DNA of 64,000 nucleotides from Flavobacterium restrictum (GTDB taxonomy: Bacteria > Bacteroidota > Bacteroidia > Flavobacteriales > Flavobacteriaceae): NCBI RefSeq assembly GCF_007097245.1, contig NZ_VJZT01000002.1, forward strand, positions 179,859 through 243,858, in the 5' to 3' direction. Below the pieces are notes generated by a model, which saw nothing but the letters and a program-made list of their open reading frames with translations, was not told the origin of the DNA and ran no database searches. Numbering within the stretch: the first letter of the stretch is position 1; each line of letters opens with the position of its first letter. Shown here piece after piece: positions 1-8,418 of the stretch. Made by a program: the position numbers and the translations under genes.

Positions 1-439
1 TGGAAACTTCATTGGTGCCCTAATTGGTCCTGGTGGAAAAGTGATTCAAGAATTGCAAAAAGCAACCGGTTGTACTATCGTTATCAACGAGGAAAATGAT
101 ATGGGAATTGTTGAAATTCTTGGAACTGATCCTGCAGGAATTGAAGCTGTATTAGCAAAAATCCAATCGATTACTTTCAAACCACAAATGGGCGAAGCGT
201 ATGAAGTTAAAGTAATCAAAATGCTTGATTTTGGTGCAGTAGTAGAATATCTTGACGCTCCAGGAAACGAAGTATTGCTTCACGTATCGGAATTGGCTTG
301 GGAACGCACTGAAAACGTTGCCGATGTAGTGAATATGGGCGATGTCTTTATGATTAAGTATTTAGGTTTAGACCCAAAAACGCGTAAAGAAAAAGTGTCT
401 AGAAAAGCTTTGATGCCAAGACCTCCAAGAGAATCTTAA
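1..439 (+). CDS. pnp: Polyribonucleotide nucleotidyltransferase, C-terminal part (5' end outside window)
   Basis: This is the 3' end of the gene for PNPase, the phosphorolytic 3'-5' exoribonuclease of RNA turnover. The reading frame is open from base 2 and the product starts inside the KH domain: the GxxG loop reads [12 protein letters not shown]. It is followed by an S1 RNA-binding domain (roughly the last 75 residues, starting near [20 protein letters not shown]). The end of the protein is short and basic ([15 protein letters not shown]). The catalytic RNase PH domains lie upstream of the window. A strong hairpin terminator follows 43 bases after the stop. The call rests on the KH-S1 order and the characteristic GxxG loop. 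Confidence 0.95.
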   Translation, partial: GNFIGALIGPGGKVIQELQKATGCTIVINEENDMGIVEILGTDPAGIEAVLAKIQSITFKPQMGEAYEVKVIKMLDFGAVVEYLDAPGNEVLLHVSELAWERTENVADVVNMGDVFMIKYLGLDPKTRKEKVSRKALMPRPPRES

Positions 440-482
440 TTAGTAAATCCTTTTATTTTACTAAAAGTATATTTTATAAAGA

Positions 483-515
483 ACCCCGTTTCATTCCTTT
501 GAAACGGGGTTTTTG
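483..515 (+). terminator. Rho-independent terminator after pnp
   Basis: An 11-base inverted repeat (AACCCCGTTTC / GAAACGGGGTT) with an 8-base loop is followed by a T run. It closes the pnp transcript and marks the left border of the accessory island. Confidence 0.9.
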
Positions 516-516
516 G

Positions 517-699
517 TTATCTATTTTTAAGAACTTGAAGTAATTTTTCGTTAATAAAATAATTGCTCTTTCCTATTTTAATTTTTGTCAAAAATTTATT
601 TTCGTCATCTTCCAAAGCATTCAAATAAGTTCTTGCTGTGTGACGATGAATTTTAAGTTCGTGCTCCAGAAAATCTATTTTTGTGTATAAAAATTCAAC
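517..699 (-). pseudogene. C-terminal remnant of a Fic-family protein
   Basis: The reverse strand has an open frame of 60 codons that ends in TAA, is preceded in frame by a TAG, and has no start codon. The peptide reads YTKIDFLEHEL, then a helix-turn-helix-like TARTYLNALE, then KIKIGKSNYFIN. That resembles the winged-helix tail found at the C-terminus of many Fic/DOC AMP-transferase proteins of Bacteroidota. The catalytic HPFxxGNG part is not in the window, so this is a leftover fragment rather than a gene. It abuts the pnp terminator. Identification is from memory of the family and moderate in confidence. Confidence 0.55.
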
Positions 700-702
700 C
701 TA

Positions 703-758
703 TTTATACACGTTTTTACAACGTGTATAAAAAACAATGCTTTCTTATACACGTTGTA
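703..758. repeat. Three copies of an ACGTGTATAA-type inverted repeat
   Basis: Bases 717-730 (TACAACGTGTATAA) and 745-758 form a perfect 14-base inverted repeat with a 14-base loop. The left neighbour 703-713 is a third, partial copy that can pair with 721-731 instead. The arrangement could be an operator cluster or a hairpin left from a lost toxin-type locus. No gene depends on it visibly. Confidence 0.6.
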
Positions 759-829
759 AGTTGCACGCATACAAAAATGTATTTTCACATGTCATTTTTA
801 TATCATACCCAAAAAACACTACGAACTCC

Positions 830-857
830 GATTCCTGAACAGGAATCCGTTTTTTTG
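830..857 (+). terminator. Orphan terminator-like hairpin
   Basis: The 8-base arms GATTCCTG and CAGGAATC are separated by 2 bases and followed by CG and a T run. No gene ends just upstream, so this is probably a relic of the DNA that once held the Fic-like gene or another lost gene. Confidence 0.5.
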
Positions 858-881
858 GTTTTATTCATCATTTTAATCAAC

Positions 882-889
882 TATATTTG
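882..889 (+). promoter_or_regulatory. Bacteroidota -7 box upstream of the mod gene
   Basis: TATATTTG matches the Bacteroidota primary-sigma consensus TAnnTTTG exactly. A TTG lies 24 bases upstream (855-857), slightly farther than usual. A transcript starting near 895 would carry the nested hairpin element at about 949-1088 in its leader before reaching the mod start at 1134. Confidence 0.45.
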
Positions 890-948
890 CTACAACTAAC
901 AAAAATCAATTTTGAAAAGATAAATAGATAATAACAACATATAAAAAT

Positions 949-1088
949 TAGCGTTTAGCGAAAGAACCTGTATTCTGAAAATTCGACACTTCAAAATACC
1001 TACAGGGAAGTTTAAGCTAACGTTCATGCATAGGCGTGGACGTTACTTTGCTTTGTAGGTACGGGCGTCGAATCCCGCAGAATACAAG
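949..1088. other. Nested inverted-repeat element (structured RNA or DNA hairpin) upstream of mod
   Basis: Four pairs of complementary segments are nested one inside the other. They are 969-977 with 1078-1086 (9 bp), 981-987 with 1067-1073 (7 bp), 997-1004 with 1054-1061 (8 bp) and 1018-1023 with 1040-1045 (6 bp). Together they would fold about 118 bases into one long interrupted hairpin. The 3' half contains GGGCGTCGAATCCC, which resembles a tRNA T-arm, but a full tRNA or tmRNA fold could not be made. It does not satisfy the attC core consensus. It lies between a -7 box (882-889) and the mod start. Nature unknown: leader RNA, independent small RNA, or mobile-DNA hairpin. Confidence 0.6.
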
Positions 1089-1133
1089 TAAGGTAATTAG
1101 TCTGCGCTTCTTTTTGTTACTCCAACAAAAAAC

Positions 1134-3059
1134 ATGAAACTATACGCTACGGTCGAAGCAGTCTTAAAAAACGAACCCAATTATGTAACCGATGACGGTG
1201 ACTTGAAAAAATGGGTAATTATTAGCAAAGCACAAAATTGCGATGCAGAATTAATCTCCATATTATTAGAAAATCCAGAAGTTAAAACTCATTTTTTTAT
1301 TCCTATTAAAGATGTGCTGGTTTTTAACCAAGCATTATTTATAGAGTTTATGGAGCAAAAGAATTATTTGAACGATAGTTTTACTGCTTACAAAAACAAA
1401 ATAGGATTAACGACTGATGGTAAATTCCTAAACCAACGAAACGAAGTAGCTCTAGTTTGGCCTTACAAAGATTGTGTTCTCGAAGGAGGACAAAGCCGAG
1501 AGGAAGACAAACGGGAAGAAATTTTCTTTAATGAAGTTTTGGCACAAGACGAAATCAACCAATTACTAGACCCAAAAGTAGTAACCAATGTGAAAACATT
1601 CACAGCAGAGGGAGAAAAAGCATTTGAAGGTTTTACTAGAAATGAGCAAGGAACAATAACCGATAATTTGGTTATAAAAGGCAATAATTTGTTGGATTTG
1701 CATTCATTAAAAGAAGAGTTTGCTGGAAAAGTAAAGCTCATTTATATTGACCCACCCTATAATACAGGAAGTGATGGATTTAAGTATAATGATAATTTTA
1801 ATCATTCTACTTGGCTGACTTTTATGAGGAATAGGTTAGTTGTTGCAAGGGATTTATTGAAAAATGAAGGTGTGATATTTGTTCAATGTGATGATAATGA
1901 ACAAGGTTATTTAAAAGTTTTGATGGATGATATTTTTACTTCATCAAACTTTATAGAAACCTTTATTTGGAAAAATACTGACAATGCACCAACATTATCT
2001 AAAAAATCTAGAAAAAATATTGAGTTTATACACTGCTATGAAAAATCTATTAATACTTCAAAAGGTTACAAAGGAAGAAATAGTGATAATGACGACGCAC
2101 CTTTGTTAAATAGCGGTAACCCAATAACAACATTGGAATTTCAAAATGGATTAATTCAATTCAAAATTGCTGATGGAATTTATAAAAAAGGAAATTATGA
2201 TAAAATTGAAATAATTGACGATTTAGTTGTAGAAAATGGACTTAATAAAAATACAATTAGATTACAAGGACAGTTTAAGTGGCAACAATCCTTTTTGGAT
2301 GATGAGATTACAAAAGGAACTTACTTTTTAATTAAATCAAATTTATTTTCAATTAGATATCAAAGAAAAACAGCTTCAAATATTGCTCCTGATAAATTTT
2401 TGGATGAAAACTATTTGTCAAAAGCTATTGGTGTAGAGACGAATGAGGATTCAAAAAAACATATTGATTCTCTAAAATTAAATTTTGATTCATATCCTAA
2501 ACCAGAAACATTAATTGCTTTTTTAATTAAAGCTGTAACTGAAGAAAACGATATTGTACTTGATTATCATCTAGGTAGCGGAACTACTTGTGCTACAGCT
2601 CATAAAATAAAAAGACAGTATATTGGGATTGAACAATTAGATTATATAGAAACTGTTGCTGTTGAACGCCTTAAAAAAGTAATTGCGGGTGAACAAGGTG
2701 GAATCTCTAAATCCGTCAATTGGCAAGGCGGTGGTTCTTTTACTTATTTAGAACTCAAAAAATACAATCAAACTTTTGTAGATAAAATACTTGAAGCCAA
2801 AGACAGCGAAACCTTATTTGGGATTTGGGAAGAGATGAAAAATAAATCCTTTCTGAATTATAATATCGCTATTCAAAAACAATCAGCACATATAGAAGAC
2901 TTCAAAAAACTAGAATTTTCGGTACAACAAGAACTTTTGATTGCTTTATTGGATAAAAATCAATTGTATGTTAATCTTTCGTCTTTAAAAGATGTTGATT
3001 TTGAATGTACTGCTGAAGAATTAAAAGTAACACAGGATTTTTATCAACTCAAGAAATAG
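1134..3059 (+). CDS. mod: Type III restriction-modification system, methyltransferase (Mod) subunit
   Basis: Mod recognises the target and methylates adenine N6 with S-adenosylmethionine; it is also needed by Res for cleavage. The 641-residue product has the DPPYNTG catalytic motif at about residues 206-212 and the SAM-binding motif LDYHLGSGTT at about 476-485. This is the motif order of beta-class N6-adenine methyltransferases. The segment between the two motifs, about 260 residues, is where the target-recognition domain sits in this family. The N-terminal 150 residues resemble the usual Mod N-terminal region. The gene precedes res with a 96-base spacer containing two hairpin repeats. No simple repeat tract suggesting phase variation was seen in the coding sequence. 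Confidence 0.92.
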   Translation: MKLYATVEAVLKNEPNYVTDDGDLKKWVIISKAQNCDAELISILLENPEVKTHFFIPIKDVLVFNQALFIEFMEQKNYLNDSFTAYKNKIGLTTDGKFLNQRNEVALVWPYKDCVLEGGQSREEDKREEIFFNEVLAQDEINQLLDPKVVTNVKTFTAEGEKAFEGFTRNEQGTITDNLVIKGNNLLDLHSLKEEFAGKVKLIYIDPPYNTGSDGFKYNDNFNHSTWLTFMRNRLVVARDLLKNEGVIFVQCDDNEQGYLKVLMDDIFTSSNFIETFIWKNTDNAPTLSKKSRKNIEFIHCYEKSINTSKGYKGRNSDNDDAPLLNSGNPITTLEFQNGLIQFKIADGIYKKGNYDKIEIIDDLVVENGLNKNTIRLQGQFKWQQSFLDDEITKGTYFLIKSNLFSIRYQRKTASNIAPDKFLDENYLSKAIGVETNEDSKKHIDSLKLNFDSYPKPETLIAFLIKAVTEENDIVLDYHLGSGTTCATAHKIKRQYIGIEQLDYIETVAVERLKKVIAGEQGGISKSVNWQGGGSFTYLELKKYNQTFVDKILEAKDSETLFGIWEEMKNKSFLNYNIAIQKQSAHIEDFKKLEFSVQQELLIALLDKNQLYVNLSSLKDVDFECTAEELKVTQDFYQLKK

Positions 3060-3065
3060 ATAAAA

Positions 3066-3135
3066 GACCTACAAGGTTTTGGAAACCTTGCAGGTCAACT
3101 CGATTTCCTGCAAGGTTTTTTTCAAACCTTGTAGG
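3066..3135. repeat. Two inverted repeats of the CCTACAAGG/CCTTGTAGG type between mod and res
   Basis: Unit 1 has arms 3066-3079 and 3083-3096, unit 2 has arms 3108-3119 and 3124-3135. Both carry the core CCT(A/G)CAAGG...CCTTG(C/T)AGG. Similar palindromic intergenic repeats are dispersed in many Flavobacteria. Here two lie head to tail in the mod-res spacer. They could act as an attenuator that lowers res expression relative to mod, or simply be a dispersed repeat. Confidence 0.75.
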
Positions 3136-3155
3136 TATAATAAAACAACAGGACT

Positions 3156-5723
3156 ATGGCTTATTTATACGACACATTAAAAGATAATTTTGGTAAAATT
3201 GCTATTTCAAAAGTTGAAATCCCCAATTATATTTCAGACAATCTTAAACCAGGTTACGGAGAAAGAGAGTATCAAAAAGAAGCTTTTCAGCGCTTCATAC
3301 TTTTCTATAATGAAGATTTTGAAGGGAAACCGAGAAAACCATTTCATTTGATGTACAATATGGCTACAGGAAGCGGTAAAACGCTTATTATGGCAGGATT
3401 AATGTTGTATTTATACGAGAAAGGTTATTGTAACTTTTTGTTTTTTGTACATTCTAATACCATTTTGGATAAGACCAGAGAGAATTTTTTAAATTCTTCG
3501 GCTAGTAAATATTTATTCAATCAGGATATTGTTGTCAATGGACAGAAAGTATATGTAAAAGAAGTGCGGAACTTTGATGAAGCCGATGATAGAAATATCA
3601 ATATCCATTTTACTTCGATTCAAAAACTACATTCAGATTTGGTTCAAAGTGAGAAAGAAAACGCATTGAGTTTAGAGGATTTTAAGAACCGAAAAATAGT
3701 ATTATTGGGCGATGAAGCACATCATTACAATGCTAATACGCAAAGTCAGACCCAATTATTTCAAAGTTGGGAAAAACTGATTGAGGATATTCATCAGGCA
3801 GATTTGAATAATATATTGTTAGAATTTACCGCTACTTTAGATTATGAAAAGCAAGATATTGTCAAGAAATATGAAGATAAAGTACTGTTTAAATACGATT
3901 TAAAACAGTTTCGATTGGATAAATTTTCAAAAGAAATCAATTTAATTCGGTCTAATTATGATGAAAAAGAACGAGTTATTCAAGCCATTATCCTTAATCA
4001 ATACCGTCAGGAATTGGCGACCAAACAAAACATCAATTTGAAACCTGTAATTCTTTTTAAGGCAAAGCAAACCATAAAAGAATCTGAACAAAATAAGCAA
4101 AATTTTCATCAATTGATAGAAAGTTTAGACGGAGGTAGTATTGATGCTATTCGAGAAACTTCAACTGTGGCAATTGTTCAGAAAGCTTTTTCATTTTTTG
4201 ACACTATTCATTTATCTTCAAATGAATTGGCTAAAAGGCTAAAATCTAATTTTCGTCCAGAAAATTGTTTGAGTGCCAATGACGAAAAAGAAGCCGAAGC
4301 CAATCAAATAAAATTGAATACACTTGAGGATGCGAATAATCCAATTCGAGCGATTTTTGCAGTTCAAAAATTAAATGAAGGTTGGGATGTTTTGAATTTG
4401 TTTGATATTGTGCGTTTGTATGAAGGACAAAATTCGGGAGGTTCTAATAAAACATTTGGAAAAACTACTGTTGCCGAAGCACAGTTAATAGGTAGAGGAG
4501 CGCGCTATTTTCCGTTTACTTTGGATATTGACCAAGACAAATACAGAAGGAAATATGATGATGCAATAGATAATGATTTTAAGGTTTTAGAAGAGTTATA
4601 TTATCATACCAAAGACGAAAGTAAATACATTTCGGAACTCAAAAAAGCACTAGAACATTTTGGAAGCACAGAGAAAGAAGAAGATTTTATTCAATTCTCT
4701 CTTGAATTAAAAGACGATTTTAAAACAACTGATTTTTATAAAACAGGAACGGTTGTTTATAATAAGCGAAAAGAAAAGAGTTATGCTAATGTGAAATCAT
4801 TTGCCGATTTAGGTGTTGTCAAAAAAAATTATGAGTACATTTTGTCTTCGGGAAGTGGAAGAATGTCAGGAATGTTTAGCTCTGATTTTGAAATTTCAGA
4901 CGATAAAAGTACTGCAAAAGATGTCAAGCTGAATGAGATACTAAATCAACATATTATTAGATATGCATTAGCTCAAAATCCATTTTTCCATTTCGATAAA
5001 TTATCAAAATACTTTCCAAATATTCCGTCAACAAGTTTTTTTATCAACGACAAAGACTATTTAGGTAATCTTGAAATTGCTTTTGTTGGTAATAAAAAGC
5101 GACTAGAAAACATTTCGAACAAAGACTATTTGCTAGCAATTCAAGGACTGTTATCTGCTATTGAAATCGAGATAAAAGCAAACTTAACGCAATACGAAGG
5201 GTCGGATTATATTCAGAAAAAAGTGCACGAGGTTTTTAGAGACAAATCTTTAAAAATAAATAGATACGATGAGAGAGCTGATGGACAAGAAAGTTTAGTA
5301 GTTAATGAACCGTGGTATGTTTACAATGCGAATTACGGGACAAGCGAAGAGAAAGATTTTGTAAAAATGTTTGCTGGGCGATTTGAAAGTTTAAACAAAA
5401 AATTTGATAATATCTTTTTAATCCGAAATGAAAGGGAAATAAAAATCATTGATAAATTAGGTCGTGCTTTTGAACCCGATTTTCTTTTATTTTGCAAGCA
5501 AAAAGAAGGTGAAGAATTGACTTTTCAAGTATTCATTGAGCCTAAAGGAGGGCATTTAATTTCTCATGATAAATGGAAAGAAGATTTTCTTAAAGAAATA
5601 GAAGGAGAAAAAAGAACGATAAAAATTAATACCGATAAATATAGAATTACGGGAGTTCCTTTTTATAATAACAAAATCGAAAATGACTTTAAAAAATCGT
5701 TAGAATCGGTTTTGGGGATTTGA
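3156..5723 (+). CDS. res: Type III restriction-modification system, restriction/helicase (Res) subunit
   Basis: Res is the ATP-dependent motor and nuclease of the type III complex with Mod. The 855-residue product starts with a superfamily 2 helicase core. Walker A reads MATGSGKT (about residues 69-76), the DEAH-type box reads GDEAHH (about 185-190), and a later helicase region holds AQLIGRGARYFPF. Near the C-terminus EPDFLLF (D775) followed by EPKGGH (E795, K797) forms a PD-(D/E)xK nuclease site. All key residues are present and the length is normal, so the system looks intact. The stop is 89 bases before rpoD, making res the right border of the accessory island. Confidence 0.93.
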   Translation: MAYLYDTLKDNFGKIAISKVEIPNYISDNLKPGYGEREYQKEAFQRFILFYNEDFEGKPRKPFHLMYNMATGSGKTLIMAGLMLYLYEKGYCNFLFFVHSNTILDKTRENFLNSSASKYLFNQDIVVNGQKVYVKEVRNFDEADDRNINIHFTSIQKLHSDLVQSEKENALSLEDFKNRKIVLLGDEAHHYNANTQSQTQLFQSWEKLIEDIHQADLNNILLEFTATLDYEKQDIVKKYEDKVLFKYDLKQFRLDKFSKEINLIRSNYDEKERVIQAIILNQYRQELATKQNINLKPVILFKAKQTIKESEQNKQNFHQLIESLDGGSIDAIRETSTVAIVQKAFSFFDTIHLSSNELAKRLKSNFRPENCLSANDEKEAEANQIKLNTLEDANNPIRAIFAVQKLNEGWDVLNLFDIVRLYEGQNSGGSNKTFGKTTVAEAQLIGRGARYFPFTLDIDQDKYRRKYDDAIDNDFKVLEELYYHTKDESKYISELKKALEHFGSTEKEEDFIQFSLELKDDFKTTDFYKTGTVVYNKRKEKSYANVKSFADLGVVKKNYEYILSSGSGRMSGMFSSDFEISDDKSTAKDVKLNEILNQHIIRYALAQNPFFHFDKLSKYFPNIPSTSFFINDKDYLGNLEIAFVGNKKRLENISNKDYLLAIQGLLSAIEIEIKANLTQYEGSDYIQKKVHEVFRDKSLKINRYDERADGQESLVVNEPWYVYNANYGTSEEKDFVKMFAGRFESLNKKFDNIFLIRNEREIKIIDKLGRAFEPDFLLFCKQKEGEELTFQVFIEPKGGHLISHDKWKEDFLKEIEGEKRTIKINTDKYRITGVPFYNNKIENDFKKSLESVLGI

Positions 5724-5812
5724 ACAAAATTTATTTACTCCTTTTTTGTAACTTTAATACAACTCCGTACGTATAACCATTTGTACACTTAAAAAATTGA
5801 GGAGACAACAAC

Positions 5813-6676
5813 ATGAGACAACTTAAAATCACCAAGCAGGTAACCAATCGTGAAACTGCATCATTAGACAAATATTTACAAGAAATAGGTAAAGTTGACC
5901 TTATTACCGCTGACGAAGAAGTAGAATTGGCACAAAAAATTAAAGCTGGCGATCAAAAAGCGTTAGAGAAATTAACAAAAGCCAATTTGCGTTTCGTAGT
6001 TTCGGTAGCCAAACAATACCAAAACCAAGGGCTTACACTTCCCGATTTGATTAATGAAGGAAATCTAGGTTTGATAAAAGCAGCACAACGTTTTGATGAA
6101 ACTCGTGGTTTCAAATTCATTTCATACGCTGTATGGTGGATTCGTCAATCTATTTTGCAAGCCTTGGCAGAGCAATCTCGTATCGTTCGTTTGCCTTTAA
6201 ATAAAATTGGTTCTATCAATAAAATCAACAAGATGTATGCTTTATTAGAACAATCTAACGAGCGTCCGCCCTCTGCTGAAGAAATTGCCAAAGAACTGGA
6301 CATGACCGTAAATGACGTGAAAGAATCCATGAAAAATTCTGGTCGTCACTTATCTATGGATGCACCGCTTGTAGAAGGAGAAGATTCCAACCTTTATGAT
6401 GTATTGCGTTCAGGTGAATCTCCAAATCCAGACAGAGAATTAATTCACGAATCATTGCGTACCGAAATTGAGCGTTCACTAGAAACCTTGACTCCAAGAG
6501 AAGCGGATGTTGTTCGTTTATATTTTGGTCTTGGTGATCAACATCCAATGACGCTTGAGGAAATTGGCGAAACTTTTGATCTAACGCGTGAACGTGTTCG
6601 ACAAATCAAAGAAAAAGCAATCCGTAGATTGAAACATACTTCCAGAAGCAAAATCTTGAAAACGTATTTAGGCTAA
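5813..6676 (+). CDS. rpoD: RNA polymerase primary sigma factor RpoD/SigA
   Basis: This is the housekeeping sigma factor, directing core RNA polymerase to TAnnTTTG promoters. The 287-residue protein lacks the N-terminal region 1.1, as is usual for Bacteroidota. Region 1.2 ([16 protein letters not shown]) is followed by region 2 ([35 protein letters not shown], and the -10-reading helix [13 protein letters not shown]). Region 4 carries the helix-turn-helix ([27 protein letters not shown]). The start ATG is preceded by a purine-rich GAGGAGA-like stretch. The gene is monocistronic with a terminator downstream. Confidence 0.97.
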   Translation: MRQLKITKQVTNRETASLDKYLQEIGKVDLITADEEVELAQKIKAGDQKALEKLTKANLRFVVSVAKQYQNQGLTLPDLINEGNLGLIKAAQRFDETRGFKFISYAVWWIRQSILQALAEQSRIVRLPLNKIGSINKINKMYALLEQSNERPPSAEEIAKELDMTVNDVKESMKNSGRHLSMDAPLVEGEDSNLYDVLRSGESPNPDRELIHESLRTEIERSLETLTPREADVVRLYFGLGDQHPMTLEEIGETFDLTRERVRQIKEKAIRRLKHTSRSKILKTYLG

Positions 6677-6798
6677 TTAGTCTTAAAGTTAGAAAGTTCA
6701 AAAAGTCTAAAGGTTTCTTTTTACTTTTAGACATTTGACTTTCGACTATACAGCAAACAACAGTCTGATTAACTGTTCGTTTTTTGATTGATGATTGA

Positions 6799-6828
6799 AA
6801 CTCCGGCTGATTACCGGAGTTTTTGTTT
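6799..6828 (+). terminator. Terminator downstream of rpoD
   Basis: The inverted repeat AACTCCGG / CCGGAGTT with a 7-base loop is followed by TTTTGTTTTT. It separates rpoD from rpe. Confidence 0.85.
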
Positions 6829-6835
6829 TTTATAC

Positions 6836-6843
6836 TACCTTTG
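6836..6843 (+). promoter_or_regulatory. -7 promoter box for rpe
   Basis: TACCTTTG matches TAnnTTTG exactly and lies 90 bases before the rpe start, just after the rpoD terminator. A well-placed -33 TTG is not evident. Confidence 0.5.
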
Positions 6844-6932
6844 CAAAATAATACAACTGTATCACTCCATCGTATAGAAGATTCACAATTGGAACACTAG
6901 TGAATTCCACAAACGATACAAAAAATAAAAAA

Positions 6933-7598
6933 ATGTCTAAAAACACCCTTATTGCCCCTTCTGTTTTGGCTGCTGATTTTGCCAATTTACAACGTGATGT
7001 CGAAATGATAAATGCCAGTGAAGCTGATTGGTTTCATATCGATATTATGGATGGCGTTTTTGTTCCCAACATTTCTTTTGGAATGCCCGTACTCGAAGCG
7101 ATTTCAAGACATGCCAAAAAAACAATTGATGTGCATTTGATGATTGTAAATCCAGATCAATACATTAAAACATTTGCATCATTGGGCGCTAATATCTTGA
7201 CAGTGCATTACGAAGCCTGCACCCATTTGCACCGTACGCTTCAAGCCATCAAGGACGAAGGAATGAAAGCGGGTGTTGCGCTCAATCCGCATACGAGTAT
7301 CGACTTGCTAGAGGACGTCATCAACGATATTGATATGGTATGTATTATGAGTGTTAATCCTGGTTTTGGAGGACAATCATTTATAGAAAACACCTACGAA
7401 AAAGTGCGAAAATTAAAAGATTTGATCACTAGAAAAGGGGCTAATACGATAATAGAAATTGACGGTGGCGTTACGAATAAAAACGCAAAACAACTTGTAG
7501 AAGCAGGTTCTGATGTGCTTGTAGCAGGAAGCTTTGTATTCAAAGCCGAAAACCCAACACAAACTATTGCCAACTTGAAGGAATTGACTGCTTTGTAA
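6933..7598 (+). CDS. rpe: Ribulose-phosphate 3-epimerase
   Basis: The enzyme interconverts D-ribulose 5-phosphate and D-xylulose 5-phosphate in the cytosolic pentose phosphate pathway. The 221-residue TIM-barrel protein begins MSKNTLIAPSVLAADF, the usual Rpe start with the conserved Ser and the DFANL segment. The metal-binding motifs are visible: HIDIMDGVFVPN (His and Asp), VDVHLM-like IDVHLMI, and EIDGGV near the C-terminus. MSVNPGFGGQSF is the conserved phosphate-side loop. A GTG 33 bases upstream (6900) is in frame, but the ATG at 6933 gives the family-typical N-terminus and was chosen. A hairpin terminator follows. Confidence 0.95.
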   Translation: MSKNTLIAPSVLAADFANLQRDVEMINASEADWFHIDIMDGVFVPNISFGMPVLEAISRHAKKTIDVHLMIVNPDQYIKTFASLGANILTVHYEACTHLHRTLQAIKDEGMKAGVALNPHTSIDLLEDVINDIDMVCIMSVNPGFGGQSFIENTYEKVRKLKDLITRKGANTIIEIDGGVTNKNAKQLVEAGSDVLVAGSFVFKAENPTQTIANLKELTAL

Positions 7599-7621
7599 AA
7601 GTTTCAAAATAGCTTTAAATA

Positions 7622-7655
7622 AAAAATCCAAAGACAAAATCTTTGGATTTTTTTG
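7622..7655. terminator. Terminator at the 3' end of rpe
   Basis: The hairpin AAATCCAAAGA / TCTTTGGATTT has a short loop and a T run on the plus strand; an A run on the left would let it also stop leftward transcription coming from the lipoprotein cassette. Confidence 0.8.
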
Positions 7656-7667
7656 TTGTAAAATATA

Positions 7668-7829
7668 TTTTAAAACTCATTCTGGTTCTTGAAAACCTCC
7701 TGATTTACTTCGTCTATATAGGTCAATAATTCTTCTTTCCCAGTAGATTCAGTGGCGGATGTTACAAAATAATGTGGCATCTCGGCCCAGTTATTAGCAA
7801 ACATTTGTTTCTTGTAAGCAGCGATATGC
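7668..7829 (-). pseudogene. Duplicated engB (ysxC) 3' end, copy A
   Basis: These 162 bases match the last 53 or so codons of the intact engB (12450-12611) with six differences. Read in the engB frame all six are synonymous third-position changes (for example TAC/TAT, GGA/GGG, CCC/CCA, GAA/GAG). The stop codon is also kept. That pattern means this copy evolved as part of a functional engB and was later cut off from the gene body. It lies about 20 bases downstream, on the reverse strand, of the outer membrane protein gene at 7849-8397. The homology breaks sharply at the GCGATATGC end. Confidence 0.85.
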
Positions 7830-7848
7830 AAAATTGAAGTCAAACGTT

Positions 7849-8397
7849 TTAAAAGGTATAACCAATTCTTAAATGCAAATCATTGGCTCTGTCAAAGCTT
7901 TTATTCTCAAAATCATAAAGAAAGCCAATTCCTATACCTATTTCATAATTAAAATTAGATTTCAAGATATTCCTTCTTACTCCCCATTCTGGAATGAGGG
8001 AAATTTGATTTGGAATATTTGTGTTATTCTTATTTGAAATAACAAACCAGTCAGGAATATAGCTAATACGACAAGATAAAAAATTTGCTTCATTATTTTT
8101 TGAATCTTTATTTTTTGACATTCTATTAGTAAAATTATAGTACCACCGAGGCTCCATGTTTAGACTTGGAGCTAAAGTGTAATTCGTTTGATTTCCGAAT
8201 TTTAAATTCACACCAGCATCAAACCCAATTTCTGTTCTTAAACTAAATTCATTAGACAATCTTGATTCATTATTTAACCAAAATCCTAACGGCCCAAATT
8301 GGACAGAATAAATAGATTTTTCGACACTTGCAGTTTGTGCATTTATATATTGACCTAATAAAACAGCCAAACTAATATATATTATTTTTATGTTCAT
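7849..8397 (-). CDS. Probable outer membrane beta-barrel protein of the distal cassette
   Basis: The 182-residue protein has a signal peptide (MNIKIIYISLAVLLGQYINA, cleavage before QTAS) and alternating hydrophobic strands such as LRTEIGFDAGVNLKFG. It ends in LHLRIGYTF, a terminal aromatic residue typical of outer membrane barrels inserted by BAM. No named family was recognised. It is the last gene of a three-gene reverse-strand cassette and directly precedes engB fragment A. It may be a partner of the lipoprotein encoded by the first gene of the cassette; that is inference from position only. Confidence 0.7.
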   Translation of the reverse strand: MNIKIIYISLAVLLGQYINAQTASVEKSIYSVQFGPLGFWLNNESRLSNEFSLRTEIGFDAGVNLKFGNQTNYTLAPSLNMEPRWYYNFTNRMSKNKDSKNNEANFLSCRISYIPDWFVISNKNNTNIPNQISLIPEWGVRRNILKSNFNYEIGIGIGFLYDFENKSFDRANDLHLRIGYTF

Positions 8398-8418
8398 TTT
8401 GTTTGTTTTTTAAATTTT

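Larger units (their letters stand above)
515..1133. other. 619-base gene-free stretch between pnp terminator and mod
   Basis: No intact gene is seen here. The stretch holds, in order, the Fic-tail remnant, the ACGTGTATAA repeats, an orphan terminator hairpin, a -7 box and the nested hairpin element. A forward open frame at 681-899 overlaps the repeats and the orphan terminator, has no recognisable sequence and is not called. Confidence 0.6.

Noticed and set aside
681..899. Forward 72-codon frame between pnp and mod
   Set aside because: It runs through the inverted repeats and the orphan terminator hairpin and has no recognisable protein sequence.
949..1088. attC site, tRNA or tmRNA as explanation for the nested repeat
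   Set aside because: The RYYYAAC/GTTRRRY ends of attC are missing, and only the T-arm-like part of a tRNA fold could be drawn.
5719..5756. Promoter of rpoD from TTTG and TAACTTTA
   Set aside because: The spacing of 26 bases is too long and the -7 box has a mismatch, so it was not listed.
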